From contig NZ_QJKM01000023.1 of NCBI RefSeq assembly GCF_003425685.1, forward strand, positions 1-64,000: a DNA stretch of 64,000 nucleotides, given 5' to 3'. The translations under genes and the position numbers were made by a program. Below the pieces are notes generated by a model. That model was not told the origin of the DNA and searched no databases. It was given only the letters and a program-made list of their open reading frames with translations. This stretch comes from Rhizobium terrae. Lineage in GTDB: Bacteria > Pseudomonadota > Alphaproteobacteria > Rhizobiales > Rhizobiaceae. Below are positions 1 to 8,902 of the stretch, in pieces (position 1 is the stretch's first letter; each line of letters starts with the position of its first letter).

Positions 1-108
1 ACGACAACGAATGCCGCACCGCGGCCGGACTGGACTGACACCAGCTCAAGACGCTGGCCCGCAAGGCCGTGGCGCGGGTCAATGATAGTCACCTGATGCA
101 CCACCCCG
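1..108 (-). other. partial small ORF running off the left edge
   Basis: Read on the minus strand, this is an open frame starting at one of two adjacent GTG codons near 108 and leaving the window at base 1. It contains the string HQVTIIDPRHGLAGQ followed by LVSVQSGRGAAF. Small proteins with a DPRHPL-type motif are often seen beside insertion sequences in rhizobia, so it may be such an IS-associated ORF; this is from memory. It overlaps the 3' end of the truncated istB in another frame and shows no convincing ribosome binding site. Confidence 0.3.
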
Positions 109-774
109 TCGACAATAGGGGCAGTCTACGATGCTTGGTTTTGCGATGATCTCGTACCACCGGTCCAAGGGTACCTGACTTGTGACGATGGTAGATCGGC
201 GTTCGTAGCGATCTTCGATAATCTCGAGGAGGTCGCGGCGCTGGTCGTCGTTGAGCTTTTCTAGGCCCCAGTCATCAAGGATCAGCAGGTCGATCTTGGC
301 CAGCGATTTGAGGATCCGGCCATATCTGCCGTCACCTCTTGCCAGTGCGAGGTTAGCAAACAACCTAGGGACGCGATGGTACGCGACAGAGAAATCCTCG
401 CGGCATGCTTTGTGACCGATCGCGCACGCCAACCAGCTTTTGCCGACGCCGGCCGGGCCGGTTATGAGAAGGCTGTGGTGTTTTTTGATCCAATCGCAAC
501 CGGCCAGTGTCATGAACAGATTACGATCAAGACCGCGGGCTGCACGGAAGTCAGTGTTCTCGATCTGCGCGTCATGGCGCAGCTTTGCTGCCCTGGCGCG
601 CGCTTCGAAGCGCTTTTGTTGGCGCATAGTGGCTTCCCGTTGAAGCAGGATTGCGAGCCACTCGCCATGTTCGAGGCCACGGGCCTCTGACTGAGCATTG
701 AGCTCCTGGAAGGCCGTGGCCATGCCGTAAAGGCCAAGCGCTCGTAGTTGATCGATAGTCGGGTGTGTCAGCAT
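79..774 (-). pseudogene. istB: IstB-like ATP-binding helper of IS21-type element, C-terminus replaced
   Basis: This would be the AAA+ ATPase that assists the IS21 transposase. From the ATG at 774 it reads MLTHPTIDQLRALGLYGMAT, the usual IstB opening. It has a Walker A motif (GPAGVGKSW) and a Walker B motif (LLILDDWGLEKL). It begins 11 bases after the istA stop, the usual istAB spacing. The last part departs from the family after DRWYEIIAKPSI: the usual ADAILDRxVHNA ending is missing and an unrelated tail follows. The element was probably broken at this end by a deletion or a second insertion. Confidence 0.8.
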
Positions 775-785
775 TGGTCTTGTCC

Positions 786-2322
786 TTAATGAAAGTAGCC
801 GGGACCACGCAGATTGGCATGGTCGATGATTGCGGAGGGTTCGGTGGAATGTTTTGCGGCCTTGTGGTTGGCCAAAAGCGAGGCAATGCTTTTGCAGTTC
901 AAGCCTCCAATCTCGACAGCTCTGGCTGATACGGCCTCGGCGCGATCGCGAGCGATGTCGCGAAACAGGCGCAGGATGCCCAGGCATGTTCGAAAGCCCT
1001 GTTCCGGGTGCGGACGGCTCGCGAGAACAGAGATGATCAAGCCTTCGGTATTGGGCCCGATGGATGCGCCCCAGCGACGAAAGCGATCGGGCGTCCACTC
1101 GGCATATCGCCGGTGGGAACTGGGCATGTGCTCTGGATCAGTGCCGTGCCGAGGACCACCATATCGGCGTTGATGAGCCGCGACGCGCTTGCCGCGGTGA
1201 AAGATCTCCACGGTGCGCGCCGTCGCTCTGAGGTCGACCTGCTGGCGGATGAGGCCATGTGGAACGGAATAGAGGAAGGTCTTGTAATTCGACGTGATAG
1301 TCGGTCGAGACACGGACCAATCGCCATTCCGCAAACTCGTAATCGTCGCCGGGAAGGCGTGCGAGCGCGGTGCGCTCGACATTCTCAAACAATTGCCGAC
1401 GGCTGACACCAAGGCGGCGCATGACGTGATCGTTGATGCGGTCGAGAGCCTGAGCAATGGCCGCATTGGCCTCGGCCAGCGAGAAGAAGGTCTGATTGCG
1501 CAGGCGTCCAAGGATGCAGGACTGAGCGAAACGAACACCGTTCTCGACCTTCGACTTGTCCTTCGGCCGTTTCGGCCGGGCCGGAAGAACACCAACACCG
1601 TAGTGCGAGGCCATCATACCGTAGCTTCGGTTGATCTCGGGATCGTAGAAACTGGCACGGTTGACCCCAGACTTGAGATTGTCGGGAACGATCAGCCGCG
1701 GGACACCGCCGATGAAGCGAAAGAGGCGAACATGCGAGCCGATCCAGTCAGGCAGGGTCTGTGTCCAGGTTGCTTCTGCATAGGTGAAGCTGGAGGCGCC
1801 GAGCACCGCGACGAAGATCTCCGCCTCGCGAATCTCACCGGTCGTGCGGTCGACGATCGGGATCCTTTTCCCCGAATAATCCACGAAGACCTTGTCGCCG
1901 GCAGCACGCTCCTGGCGCATCGTCGGAGACAGACGTTGTTCGAAGCCACGGAACAGCTCGCAAAAGCGGCTGTACCCATAACCATCAGGATTTGCGGCCC
2001 GATACTCCTCCCAGAGAATCAGCAGTGTGACGCCAGGCCTCTTGAGCTCAACAGCGAGTTCGGCCCAGACCGGCTCAGTCCGTCGTCGGGTGCCTTGCTT
2101 GACGCCGTTGCGGGCGAAAAGCTTGTTCTCCAGAGCATCGTCGGTGAGGTCGCCTGGCAAGGGCCAACCCAATCCGATCTCGGCCGCTCGCCGCAAATTA
2201 TCTTGCACCGTGCTGCGCGCTATTCCCAACACGACCGCGATCTCACGGGAGCTGGTCCCGCTTCCGGCAAGCCGCAGCATTTGTCGTAACTGTTTCATGG
2301 TCAGCCTTCTCTTTGCCGGCAT
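786..2322 (-). pseudogene. istA: IS21-family transposase IstA, frameshifted
   Basis: DDE transposase of the IS21 family. The first part starts at the ATG at 2322 (MPAKRRLTMKQLRQ). It has an N-terminal helix-turn-helix (SSREIAVVLGIARSTVQDNL) and catalytic-core strings DKVFVDYSGK, GVPRLIVPDNLKSGV and RPKDKSKVENGVRFAQ. Near 1275-1285 the frame is lost: the original frame runs into nonsense, while another frame carries the expected continuation (LYSVPHGLIRQQVDLRATA) down to the stop at 786. One single-base indel explains this. IS21 elements are not known to need frameshifting here, so this copy is probably dead. Confidence 0.85.
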
Positions 2323-2433
2323 CAAAATCTCCACGGTGCGCGTGGTCCATTTGATGCCAAAGTTGCTGACCCAGGGGGTATTCTTCAGTGCCGAAAATCG
2401 GCCGGTCTTTGATCGGAATGCCGGCCGGCTTCA

Positions 2434-2571
2434 CGTCGGAATCCGCAGCATGGCGCGCGTGTCGTGGTCGCCCGCAAACTTGCCGTGATCCTGCATCGCA
2501 TGGGGTGCGATGGCGCCGAATTCCAGTTCGGAAAACAGACCGCCATCAACATCGACCTCGCGGCAACTTGA
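2434..2571 (+). pseudogene. C-terminal remnant of an IS110-type transposase
   Basis: One plus-strand frame reads RVVVARKLAVILHRMGCDGA and ends at TGA 2569-2571. The string ARKLAVILHRM is typical of the extreme C-terminus of IS110/IS1111-family DEDD transposases. Only about 45 residues remain and the frame is closed just upstream by a stop. It abuts the upstream end of the IS21-type element, so that element may have inserted into or beside an older IS110 copy. Confidence 0.6.
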
Positions 2572-3097
2572 TGACGAACAACCAGAAAGGGAAGGCTCAA
2601 GCGTCAAATTCCGCCTGAAAGGGCAATCGGGATCGTTCCGTAGGACGATGGGCAAAGGTGATCTCATAAGAGACCCAGAACCTCAGGCTCGGTGATCCGA
2701 GATTTAGATCAGGAGAGCTTGATTTCAAAGACCCCAATCAGAGAGGGCTCTCAGGCTTCCCTGATATCAATTTCGGCCTTCCAAGCCTCAATCGCTTAAA
2801 AAGTAAAACGGAGGAAAGGAGATTTTTCTGCCGAATCAAATTGACGTTTCGGACCAGGTCACGAAATTACATTTGAAACGGCTCTTTAGTTGAAATAAAT
2901 ATCAGAATCCCTAAATTGACACTGCTAAAAGCAATAACTAACGCTCAACTAGATGATCTAGTTTTGTTATTATTATTGCTATATGCGCCTTAATAAAAGT
3001 ATGAATACTTAAATAGTCAATTTCAATCACGTCCTGCAGGGAGGGTGTTCCTCCGCTACCCTCCCTGCAATTTCTTCAAAATTTATTTCCACAGGAG
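2572..3097 (+). other. AT-rich leader region upstream of the first effector gene
   Basis: No convincing gene is visible. The region becomes markedly AT-rich from about 2810 to 3030 and contains the vir-box-like sequence at 2868-2879 plus a weaker half-site (TTTAGTTGAAAT, 2885-2896). A CTGCAGGGAGGGTG...CACCCTCCCTGCA-like inverted arrangement lies near 3035-3070 and could form a hairpin shortly before the effector start. Confidence 0.5.
2868..2879 (+). promoter_or_regulatory. candidate vir box (VirG binding site)
   Basis: TACATTTGAAAC matches the Agrobacterium vir-box consensus TNCAATTGHAAY at 11 of 12 positions. It lies about 220 bases ahead of the effector at 3098 in an AT-rich region, and a weaker half-site follows about one and a half helical turns downstream. 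Confidence 0.5.
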
Positions 3098-4063
3098 TTG
3101 GCTTTGGCAAACGCTGATATCGAAAGCTCCGGCCCAGGCGATAATGCAGGCTCGAAGCTTGTGTCTGGATTGAGACGACTTGGCGCAAGCTTTTCCAAAG
3201 CGCTGGAACGCATTACGCAACCAGGCAAGGCTGTGGCGCGAGCGGAGAAGGAAGCGCAAGATATCGCCAATCATGTCCGCAGCCTCGCGACCCAAAAGAA
3301 CAAACCGTCCGCTCTAGATTTCGATCGCCGCAGGGGTGTGCGAGACGGGGGCTTCTCGTCGGCAAAGTTGGCTGCTTTGGGATCCCAACGTCATTTGAAC
3401 GAGCTTATTTTGGGAAGTAGGTCTTCCTTCGCGCAGGAGATACAGAGTTCTCCTCGAGGACTGTTGCGCCCCGACCCGTTGCACAGCAATACGGTCACCA
3501 GCAGAGAACAGCCCCCGGCTCTGAACCGTTTGGGCAGTATTCGACTGGGGCGTTCTTTCGCGCAGGAGATAAAGGACGATGTTCCCGACCTGTTGCATAC
3601 GGATTCGGTTTCCGGTGGAGAACAACGCCCCTCTTTGGGCCGTGCCGCCTCGCTCAGCAGTTTGGCATCTACCGTGGTCTCGGACAGTTCGAACACTGAT
3701 AGCAAGCCGCTTGACAGCATGGAGCATCCCAACCCGTTGCGTAGCAATCCGTTCTACGGTGGAGGAGAGCGCCCCTCTCTGAGCCGTGCCTCGCTCGCCA
3801 GTTCGCCGCCTAGTCTGGTCTCGGATGATTCGAGCATCGCTAGCAAGCCGCATAGTCGGTCCAGCCCGCCGCCCAGTGTTTATCGACTTGCATCGCGTAG
3901 TGAAATACACAGTCGCGGCCCGATTATTCATAATGGGAAATCTTATGCAGAACGGCCGCTATTGCGTAACGAAGTGACAGCCAAGCCAATTACCATGGAT
4001 CACCAAAACAGCAGAGCGTTTGTAGGCCGAGACGACCGCAGTGGGCCCGACTGTGTCGGTTGA
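3098..4063 (+). CDS. candidate type IV secretion effector, Ser/Pro-rich with internal repeats
   Basis: No known family was recognised. The start is a TTG preceded by AGGAG. After about 100 mixed residues the protein becomes Ser/Pro/Arg-rich and carries three imperfect repeats of about 45-50 residues, marked by SFAQEI, LHSNTVTSREQPPALNR, LHTDSVSGGEQRPSLGR and RSNPFYGGGERPSLSR. Disorder, repeats and basic composition resemble other candidate effectors in this window. The C-terminus (VGRDDRSGPDCVG) is less Arg-rich than a typical VirB/D4 signal. An IS6-type fragment begins 15 bases after the stop, so the original end may have been lost. A vir-box-like site upstream supports co-regulation with virB. 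An effector role is inference. Confidence 0.55.
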   Translation: MALANADIESSGPGDNAGSKLVSGLRRLGASFSKALERITQPGKAVARAEKEAQDIANHVRSLATQKNKPSALDFDRRRGVRDGGFSSAKLAALGSQRHLNELILGSRSSFAQEIQSSPRGLLRPDPLHSNTVTSREQPPALNRLGSIRLGRSFAQEIKDDVPDLLHTDSVSGGEQRPSLGRAASLSSLASTVVSDSSNTDSKPLDSMEHPNPLRSNPFYGGGERPSLSRASLASSPPSLVSDDSSIASKPHSRSSPPPSVYRLASRSEIHSRGPIIHNGKSYAERPLLRNEVTAKPITMDHQNSRAFVGRDDRSGPDCVG

Positions 4064-4077
4064 TCAACTGGCTAGAG

Positions 4078-4350
4078 GGTGATGTCAGGTTAACTGGGGC
4101 TGAAAGGTTTGCCGCTATTTCGCGCTGATGAGCAAGAGCCCAGTCAACTACAAGCGCCATCGTTTTCCTCCTGGTGTAATCGCCCATGCAGCCTGGTTGT
4201 ATTTCCGGTTCCCGTTGAGCCTTCGCCTCGTGGAGGAAATGCTGTTGGAGCGCGGCATCGTCGTTTCCTATGAGACGATCCGATGCTGGGCAAAGAATTC
4301 GGGCCGGACTATGCCGCGCGCCTGCGTCGGAAGCCGCCAAGTCCGGATGA
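4078..4350 (+). mobile_element. truncated IS6-family element (left end and transposase N-terminus)
   Basis: It starts with GGTGATGTCAGGTTAACTGG, identical to the left end of the fuller copy at 24019. The transposase start is near 4128 (MSKSPVNYKRHRFPP, LSLRLVEEMLLERGIVVSYE), the N-terminal region of IS6/IS26-type transposases. One A is missing in the AAAGAATTCGGG stretch relative to the other copy, which causes a frameshift. Homology stops abruptly after GGATGATATT at about 4350, where effector-related sequence begins. The DDE domain and right inverted repeat are absent. Confidence 0.85.
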
Positions 4351-4453
4351 TATTGCTTTTGGTTCAGGATTTGACGCTTTTTACGATGGGACTGTAATTG
4401 AGAGGGTATTATTTCACCTAGCCGAAACCGCCCGTATTTTCGGGAGACATCCC

Positions 4454-5435
4454 ATGTCCAGAACAGAGAGACTTTCGGGAGAAGGCGCTCCGGCTAAACA
4501 GCAGCGCATCTTCGATCTTTTGCCAAACGAGTTACAGCTGATGGTGGCGCGGGAAATCGTCAATCAGCTAAGTCGTCACCATGCCCGTAATGATCTTGCA
4601 ACCTTTTAAGGATCAGCAAGTACGTCAATAGTTTAGCCCCCCGGGGACAAGGATCTGGAGAAAAGTAATGCTGCGAAGAAATTCTAACGCCAAATCTTAT
4701 TATGTTGCTGTCTGCCACGATGTCGTTAGCGGTATTCCGGTTGAAGACGCCTTTAGCAAAAACGGCCCGTTGCCGGAAGTGGATGAAGTACATGCAATGG
4801 AGGTGGAGGGCGCGCTGAAACATGCGACTCCCGATCATCTCGCGGATTTGGCCGCCGCCTTTGGTGCGCGAAGAGGTCCAGCGTTTAAAGAAGCTTTGAC
4901 CGGAGTGGCCTGGGCGGCCATTAATGATGGTCCGGAGCGGCTGAGCTCTGCTAATATCGACCATCTCGCCAGACTAGCCGACGCGTTTACCAAAAACGAT
5001 ATTGATGATGATGCGACGGAGGCGGTGGCGATGCAAGTGGCAGTGCGTGGTAACGACCTGCTACCCCAAGCCAATATTGGGCAAATCGCAACGCTGACAC
5101 TCGCATTCTGCGGGCGTGATGATTCGGAGTTTCAAGACGAAACGAATTTCCACAATGCCATGGGCAAGCTCGCGTTACGCGTGACGGCGCATGGAGACGA
5201 GCTGCTGCGCGCGGCAAGCGCGGAACAACTAGCCACTTTAAAGGGCGCGTTCGGTGGGCCTGCGGTACAACTTGCCACACGGGAGGTCCCGTTCGAGCCC
5301 GCTGAAGCGGATCACCCTGAAGCTTTTGCAAAGGTGGTCAATGAGATGAAAAGCCGTGATGAGGCAGCGCGGCTTGCGCATAATAGTCAGCTGAAGCTGC
5401 AGCTTGCCGACCGTGCCTTGTCTGTCGAGCGCTGA
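4454..5435 (+). pseudogene. F-box (VirF-like) effector with helical repeats, 5' part frameshifted
   Basis: The first frame (4454-4609) contains IFDLLPNELQLMVAREIVNQ and then NDLATF before a stop at TTTTAA. Reading one base back continues as LRISKYVNSLA, which completes an F-box (LPxEL...DLxxLxxVSKxxxSL). A third frame from 4668 to 5435 encodes about 255 residues with at least three repeats ending in LADLAAAF, LARLADAF, IATLTLAF and LATLKGAF. F-boxes bind Skp1-type subunits of eukaryotic ubiquitin ligases; Agrobacterium VirF is the precedent. Two or more small indels between 4600 and 4668 separate the parts. The gene is either dead or decoded by frameshifting. The truncated IS6 fragment lies about 100 bases upstream. 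Confidence 0.65.
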
Positions 5436-5562
5436 GCGGAGCAGGCGAGCCGAACCCGCGTTGCGCTGAAAAGTGCATCACGGCTCACTTCCGGGCACTA
5501 AACTCGGGGCTGTGAGGAGTTTCGTGTACGGGCGTGCATAATGGGTTTGAAGGAGATTAGCC

Positions 5563-5835
5563 ATGGCACGACGGAAAGATCCGGTTATTGCGGATAGGTG
5601 GGCATATATGCAAAGACGCTGGGCTCCGAAAGAGGCCGGAAAGAGGCAAAAGCCTGTTGCTCCAAATGCTAGGACAGCTTGTCAGCCGAATATTCGATCT
5701 TCCTCACACGTCCGAACAACCGGCGAGCAATTTTCCAGACGCATCCGAGAGATGATGAGAGCGAAGCTTCCTGAAGAAATCTTTGAGAATGGGGTCTCGA
5801 TACAAATGAAAGACGTACCGCATAACGTGTCGTGA
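5563..5835 (+). CDS. small basic ORF, possibly a truncated effector
   Basis: The ATG at 5563 follows a strong ribosome binding site (AAGGAG, seven bases upstream). The first 45 residues are basic (MARRKDPVIADRWAYMQRRW, KEAGKRQKP). From about 5704 the frame runs antisense through the 3' end of the nucleoside hydrolase gene, so the C-terminal half is probably not original coding sequence. It may be the start of an effector cut off when the catabolic operon arrived. No family was recognised. Confidence 0.3.
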   Translation: MARRKDPVIADRWAYMQRRWAPKEAGKRQKPVAPNARTACQPNIRSSSHVRTTGEQFSRRIREMMRAKLPEEIFENGVSIQMKDVPHNVS

Positions 5836-6663
5836 GCGGTCGACGCTCCACGTCGCCTGATCGGTAAGGATCGGTGTCGGAACCAAAACACTATCAAACC
5901 ATGATTGATCGATAAGCCAGGCAACCGGCGCCATGTCCCATATCTCTTTTGACCAGCCGACATGATCATCCGAATAGCATTTGAAACGTTCAGCGAGAAA
6001 CGCGCCGATTGCTCCATGCGGTTCGACATGCGCTTCAATTTCAGGAACAGTCGTTGTCAGATGTGAGACCACTCCCCGACATGGAAACAGGACAAGCGGT
6101 ACCCCACAATCAAATAACACTTGAGCTCCACCGATATCCTGGCGAAGGTTGAACTCCTTCGCATTAGGCCAATCGAGGGCATGACCACCCAGCCAAAGGA
6201 CAACGATTTTATCGCAAATGTCTGGAGCCGAGAGGATGGCGGAGGCTACATTGCTGATGGCGGCGATCGCAATGACGTATAATGGATCGTCGACCGAACT
6301 GGCACGGGCACGGGCAATAAGATCGGTTACAGCTGCAGCGTCGCGCGCGACTTTTTCTGGACCGACATATTCGCAGACGCCTTTGAAAACCAACCTCTCG
6401 GCTGCGACTTCAAGGCGGATTAGTAAGCGGAGTATCTCATCGTAGCTGAGCTCCATGCCTTCGCCAGGTGTTGCCACCTTGGCGTTCGTGAACGGGGCGG
6501 CGTATATGGCTTGGAGATCCAGTTGATCTTTCGACAAAAGTGCTTGAACGATCGCAAACTGATCGTCAATTTCGTTGAAAGTATCGGTGTCGATGACACA
6601 GCGGACGCGACCTAGGGGAAGTTTGAGCTTCATTAAGCATTCGAGATCGGGCTCCAGGTTCAC
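5704..6663 (-). CDS. nucleoside hydrolase (inosine/uridine-preferring type)
   Basis: Predicted N-ribohydrolase cleaving the glycosidic bond of a nucleoside or nucleoside-like compound in the cytoplasm. The metal-binding N-terminal signature is seen as VIDTDTFNEIDDQFAI, a variant of the family's DTDxxxDDxxA loop. Further family-like strings are IVVLWLGGHALDWP and FNLRQDIGGAQVLFDCGVPL. The length of 319 residues is normal. The GTG at 6663 overlaps the stop of the upstream ABC ATPase (GTGA), which suggests translational coupling. An internal ATG at 6633 is an alternative. It is the last gene of the leftward transport operon, so its substrate probably derives from the imported compound. Confidence 0.8.
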   Translation of the reverse strand: MNLEPDLECLMKLKLPLGRVRCVIDTDTFNEIDDQFAIVQALLSKDQLDLQAIYAAPFTNAKVATPGEGMELSYDEILRLLIRLEVAAERLVFKGVCEYVGPEKVARDAAAVTDLIARARASSVDDPLYVIAIAAISNVASAILSAPDICDKIVVLWLGGHALDWPNAKEFNLRQDIGGAQVLFDCGVPLVLFPCRGVVSHLTTTVPEIEAHVEPHGAIGAFLAERFKCYSDDHVGWSKEIWDMAPVAWLIDQSWFDSVLVPTPILTDQATWSVDRSRHVMRYVFHLYRDPILKDFFRKLRSHHLSDASGKLLAGCSDV

Positions 6664-7751
6664 GCTGGTTCTCCTTCAAAAACTTTGCGACCATCACCAC
6701 TTGAATAGAGGTGAGCTGCGTGCTTTTTGAAAGCGAAGCCTACGTGAGTACCTCGTTCAAGGCGAATATTTCGGGGAGTCGTTGCGCAAAAAGGAATGCC
6801 GTCAACTTCGGCATGGATGATGCGCGTTGCGCCCAGCTCTTCAACAAAATCTATCGTGCCGACAATAGCTCCTGCAACATCAGGCTCTACAAGACTAACG
6901 GCTTCTGCGCGGATACCAAATGTGACCTCTCGCCCGCTTTCAAGCTGAACATCTCCCACTCGTTGGAGTAGCCGTGTCCCACGTTTGGTTGAAATCGAAC
7001 CATCTGCCTCGACGACTGCAGGCATCAAATTCATAGCTGGCGTACCGACGAATCCGGCTACGAAAGCTGTCTCGGGACGATGATAGATGTCGTCGGGAGT
7101 GCCGACTTGCTCAACCCGTCCGTTGTTCATCACAATAATACGGTCCGCGAGTGTCATTGCTTCGTGTTGATCGTGCGTGACGAATATCGAGGTAGCCTTC
7201 AGTTGCCTATGAAGCCTACGAATTTCTGCCCTCATCGAGCCTCTGAGCTTAGCGTCCAGGTTCGAAAGCGGTTCGTCAAAAAGAAAAACCTTGGGTTCTC
7301 GAATCATGGCGCGTGCCATGGCTACGCGCTGACGCTGCCCGCCCGACAAGGCGCTGGGTTTGCGGTCGAGAAAGGAGCTAAGGCCAACAATACTCGCTGT
7401 TTCTTCAACTCGCCGACGTCGCTCCTGTGCGGCAATACCAGCCACCCGGAGCGCATAGCCGATATTCGCTTCCACCGTCATATGAGGATATAAGGCGTAA
7501 TTCTGGAAAACCATGGCGCAGCCGCGGTCACGCGGCTCAAGCTCATTCACCGCGCGGTCTTCAATCCTGACTTCCCCGCCTGAAATCTCTTCCAGACCAG
7601 CAATCATTCGAAGCAACGTCGATTTTCCACAGCCCGACGGCCCAAGAATTACGACAAATTCGCCTGAATTTATTTCAAGGTTTACGCCATGTACGACGGC
7701 GTTTTCTCCGTAACTTTTCAGAACGTTGCGAAGGGAAATCGATGCCATCAT
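6660..7751 (-). CDS. ABC transporter ATP-binding protein (MalK/UgpC-like)
   Basis: Cytoplasmic ATPase energising import by the two permeases encoded upstream in the same operon. The 363 residues have Walker A (GPSGCGKST), Q-loop region (VFQNYALYPHMTV), signature (LSGGQRQRVAMARAM), Walker B (VFLFDEPLSNLD) and H-loop (VTHDQHEAMTLADR). A C-terminal TOBE-like regulatory domain follows from about residue 240. This is the MalK/MsmK/UgpC subclass that serves carbohydrate-type importers. It lies 26 bases downstream of the ROK gene and overlaps the nucleoside hydrolase start. Confidence 0.92.
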   Translation of the reverse strand: MMASISLRNVLKSYGENAVVHGVNLEINSGEFVVILGPSGCGKSTLLRMIAGLEEISGGEVRIEDRAVNELEPRDRGCAMVFQNYALYPHMTVEANIGYALRVAGIAAQERRRRVEETASIVGLSSFLDRKPSALSGGQRQRVAMARAMIREPKVFLFDEPLSNLDAKLRGSMRAEIRRLHRQLKATSIFVTHDQHEAMTLADRIIVMNNGRVEQVGTPDDIYHRPETAFVAGFVGTPAMNLMPAVVEADGSISTKRGTRLLQRVGDVQLESGREVTFGIRAEAVSLVEPDVAGAIVGTIDFVEELGATRIIHAEVDGIPFCATTPRNIRLERGTHVGFAFKKHAAHLYSSGDGRKVFEGEPA

Positions 7752-7777
7752 AGAGCTGCCTTTGATCTATTAAGGTT

Positions 7778-8902
7778 CTAATCCTGCTGCTCTGCGGGAG
7801 CGGCAGAGTGAAGGAAGTTATACGTGGCCAACGCACACGCTCCGCTATTGAGCGAAGCTTCGCTGATAGGGATCACTATTGGCCATCTGAGAAGACGTCG
7901 GGCGTTTTCTTGATCTAAGAGATTTGCGCCGATGGGTTCGGCCCGAACCGCGCTGCAGATCGCACGCAGCACACCTTGCGGCAAGTTTGAGCAGACGAGA
8001 ATGAACTCCACATCATAGCTTCGCACGGCAATTTGCGCGGCCTGCGACAATGCTTCGCCTGCGGAACGGCACCAGCCTAAGATGTCACCATCCACCTTGG
8101 CACTATCTGGCCAATCGCCGATTGATCGGAGACCTGCTATTTTGAGAAAGTTCGGAACAGTCGGGCGAGTGTCGTTTCGTGTGACAAAGCTTCCAAGTTC
8201 ACCGGCGTTTGCGGAGGCGCCTTCATAGAGGCGCCCTTCACTTACGAGCGCGCCACCGATACCGCTACCGAGGTAAAAGCAGAAGTAATGGCTATAGTGC
8301 CGGGGGAAGCCTTCGCGAATGGTACCTACGGCGATAGTTTTAGCATCGTTCTGCACCGTGGCTGGAACGGAAAAGCGTTCTTCAAAAAAGGTCTTTATGT
8401 CTATTTCTGCCCATGCGGCAAGGCTCCCGATGGAGGCGAGTCTGCGGCTTTTTTCTATGAAGAAGCCCTGCGCAGCAATTCCGATCCCGACGATTTTCTC
8501 TCGGCCACCATTTCTTTTGATCGCGTCTTCGACCATTGCTGCGGCTTGTATGAGCGCAGGACCGGGTTCGCGAAAATCTCCGTCTACTTCGTCTTTGGAA
8601 AGGCGATTTCCCGAGAGATCCTCCACTATCACGATCAGCCGGTCGTTTGCTAATACAAGGCCAACTGCGAGAAGACTGCCGTGTTTAAAGACGAGCCGAC
8701 GAGATGGCTGACCCCGCTGGCCGGTCGTCTCGACTTGCTCATCTACCACACCTTCATCGATGAGCGCCTTGACCGCGCGTGTCATCGTCTGCGGAGAAAC
8801 GCCAAACTGACTGGCAAGCTCGAAACGGCTTGGGGATCGTCCGGAGATGATGTTTTCAAGGGTCTTGCGCTGGAGACCGTTAAGATTCTGATGGAAGATC
8901 AC
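7778..8902 (-). CDS. ROK-family transcriptional regulator
   Basis: Likely sugar-responsive repressor of the surrounding operon. Residues 1-75 form a winged helix-turn-helix (RFELASQFGVSPQTMTRAVK, ALIDEGVVDE). The remaining part is a ROK sugar-kinase-like domain with VQNDAKTIAVGT and YLGSGIGGALVSEGRLYEGA. The Cys-rich zinc motif of many ROK proteins is not obvious, so it resembles XylR-type members. The ATG at 8902 overlaps the stop of the preceding gene (ATGA). The perfect palindrome ahead of the binding-protein gene is a plausible operator, implying autoregulation. Confidence 0.85.
   Translation of the reverse strand: MIFHQNLNGLQRKTLENIISGRSPSRFELASQFGVSPQTMTRAVKALIDEGVVDEQVETTGQRGQPSRRLVFKHGSLLAVGLVLANDRLIVIVEDLSGNRLSKDEVDGDFREPGPALIQAAAMVEDAIKRNGGREKIVGIGIAAQGFFIEKSRRLASIGSLAAWAEIDIKTFFEERFSVPATVQNDAKTIAVGTIREGFPRHYSHYFCFYLGSGIGGALVSEGRLYEGASANAGELGSFVTRNDTRPTVPNFLKIAGLRSIGDWPDSAKVDGDILGWCRSAGEALSQAAQIAVRSYDVEFILVCSNLPQGVLRAICSAVRAEPIGANLLDQENARRLLRWPIVIPISEASLNSGACALATYNFLHSAAPAEQQD

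Larger units (their letters stand above)
79..2433 (-). mobile_element. IS21-family element, decayed (istA-istB)
   Basis: The istA and istB reading frames form one leftward IS21-type unit with a frameshift in istA and a lost 3' end in istB. I could not identify the terminal inverted repeats or a target duplication. The right boundary given here is only where a different transposase remnant begins; the left boundary is the end of istB homology. Confidence 0.65.
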
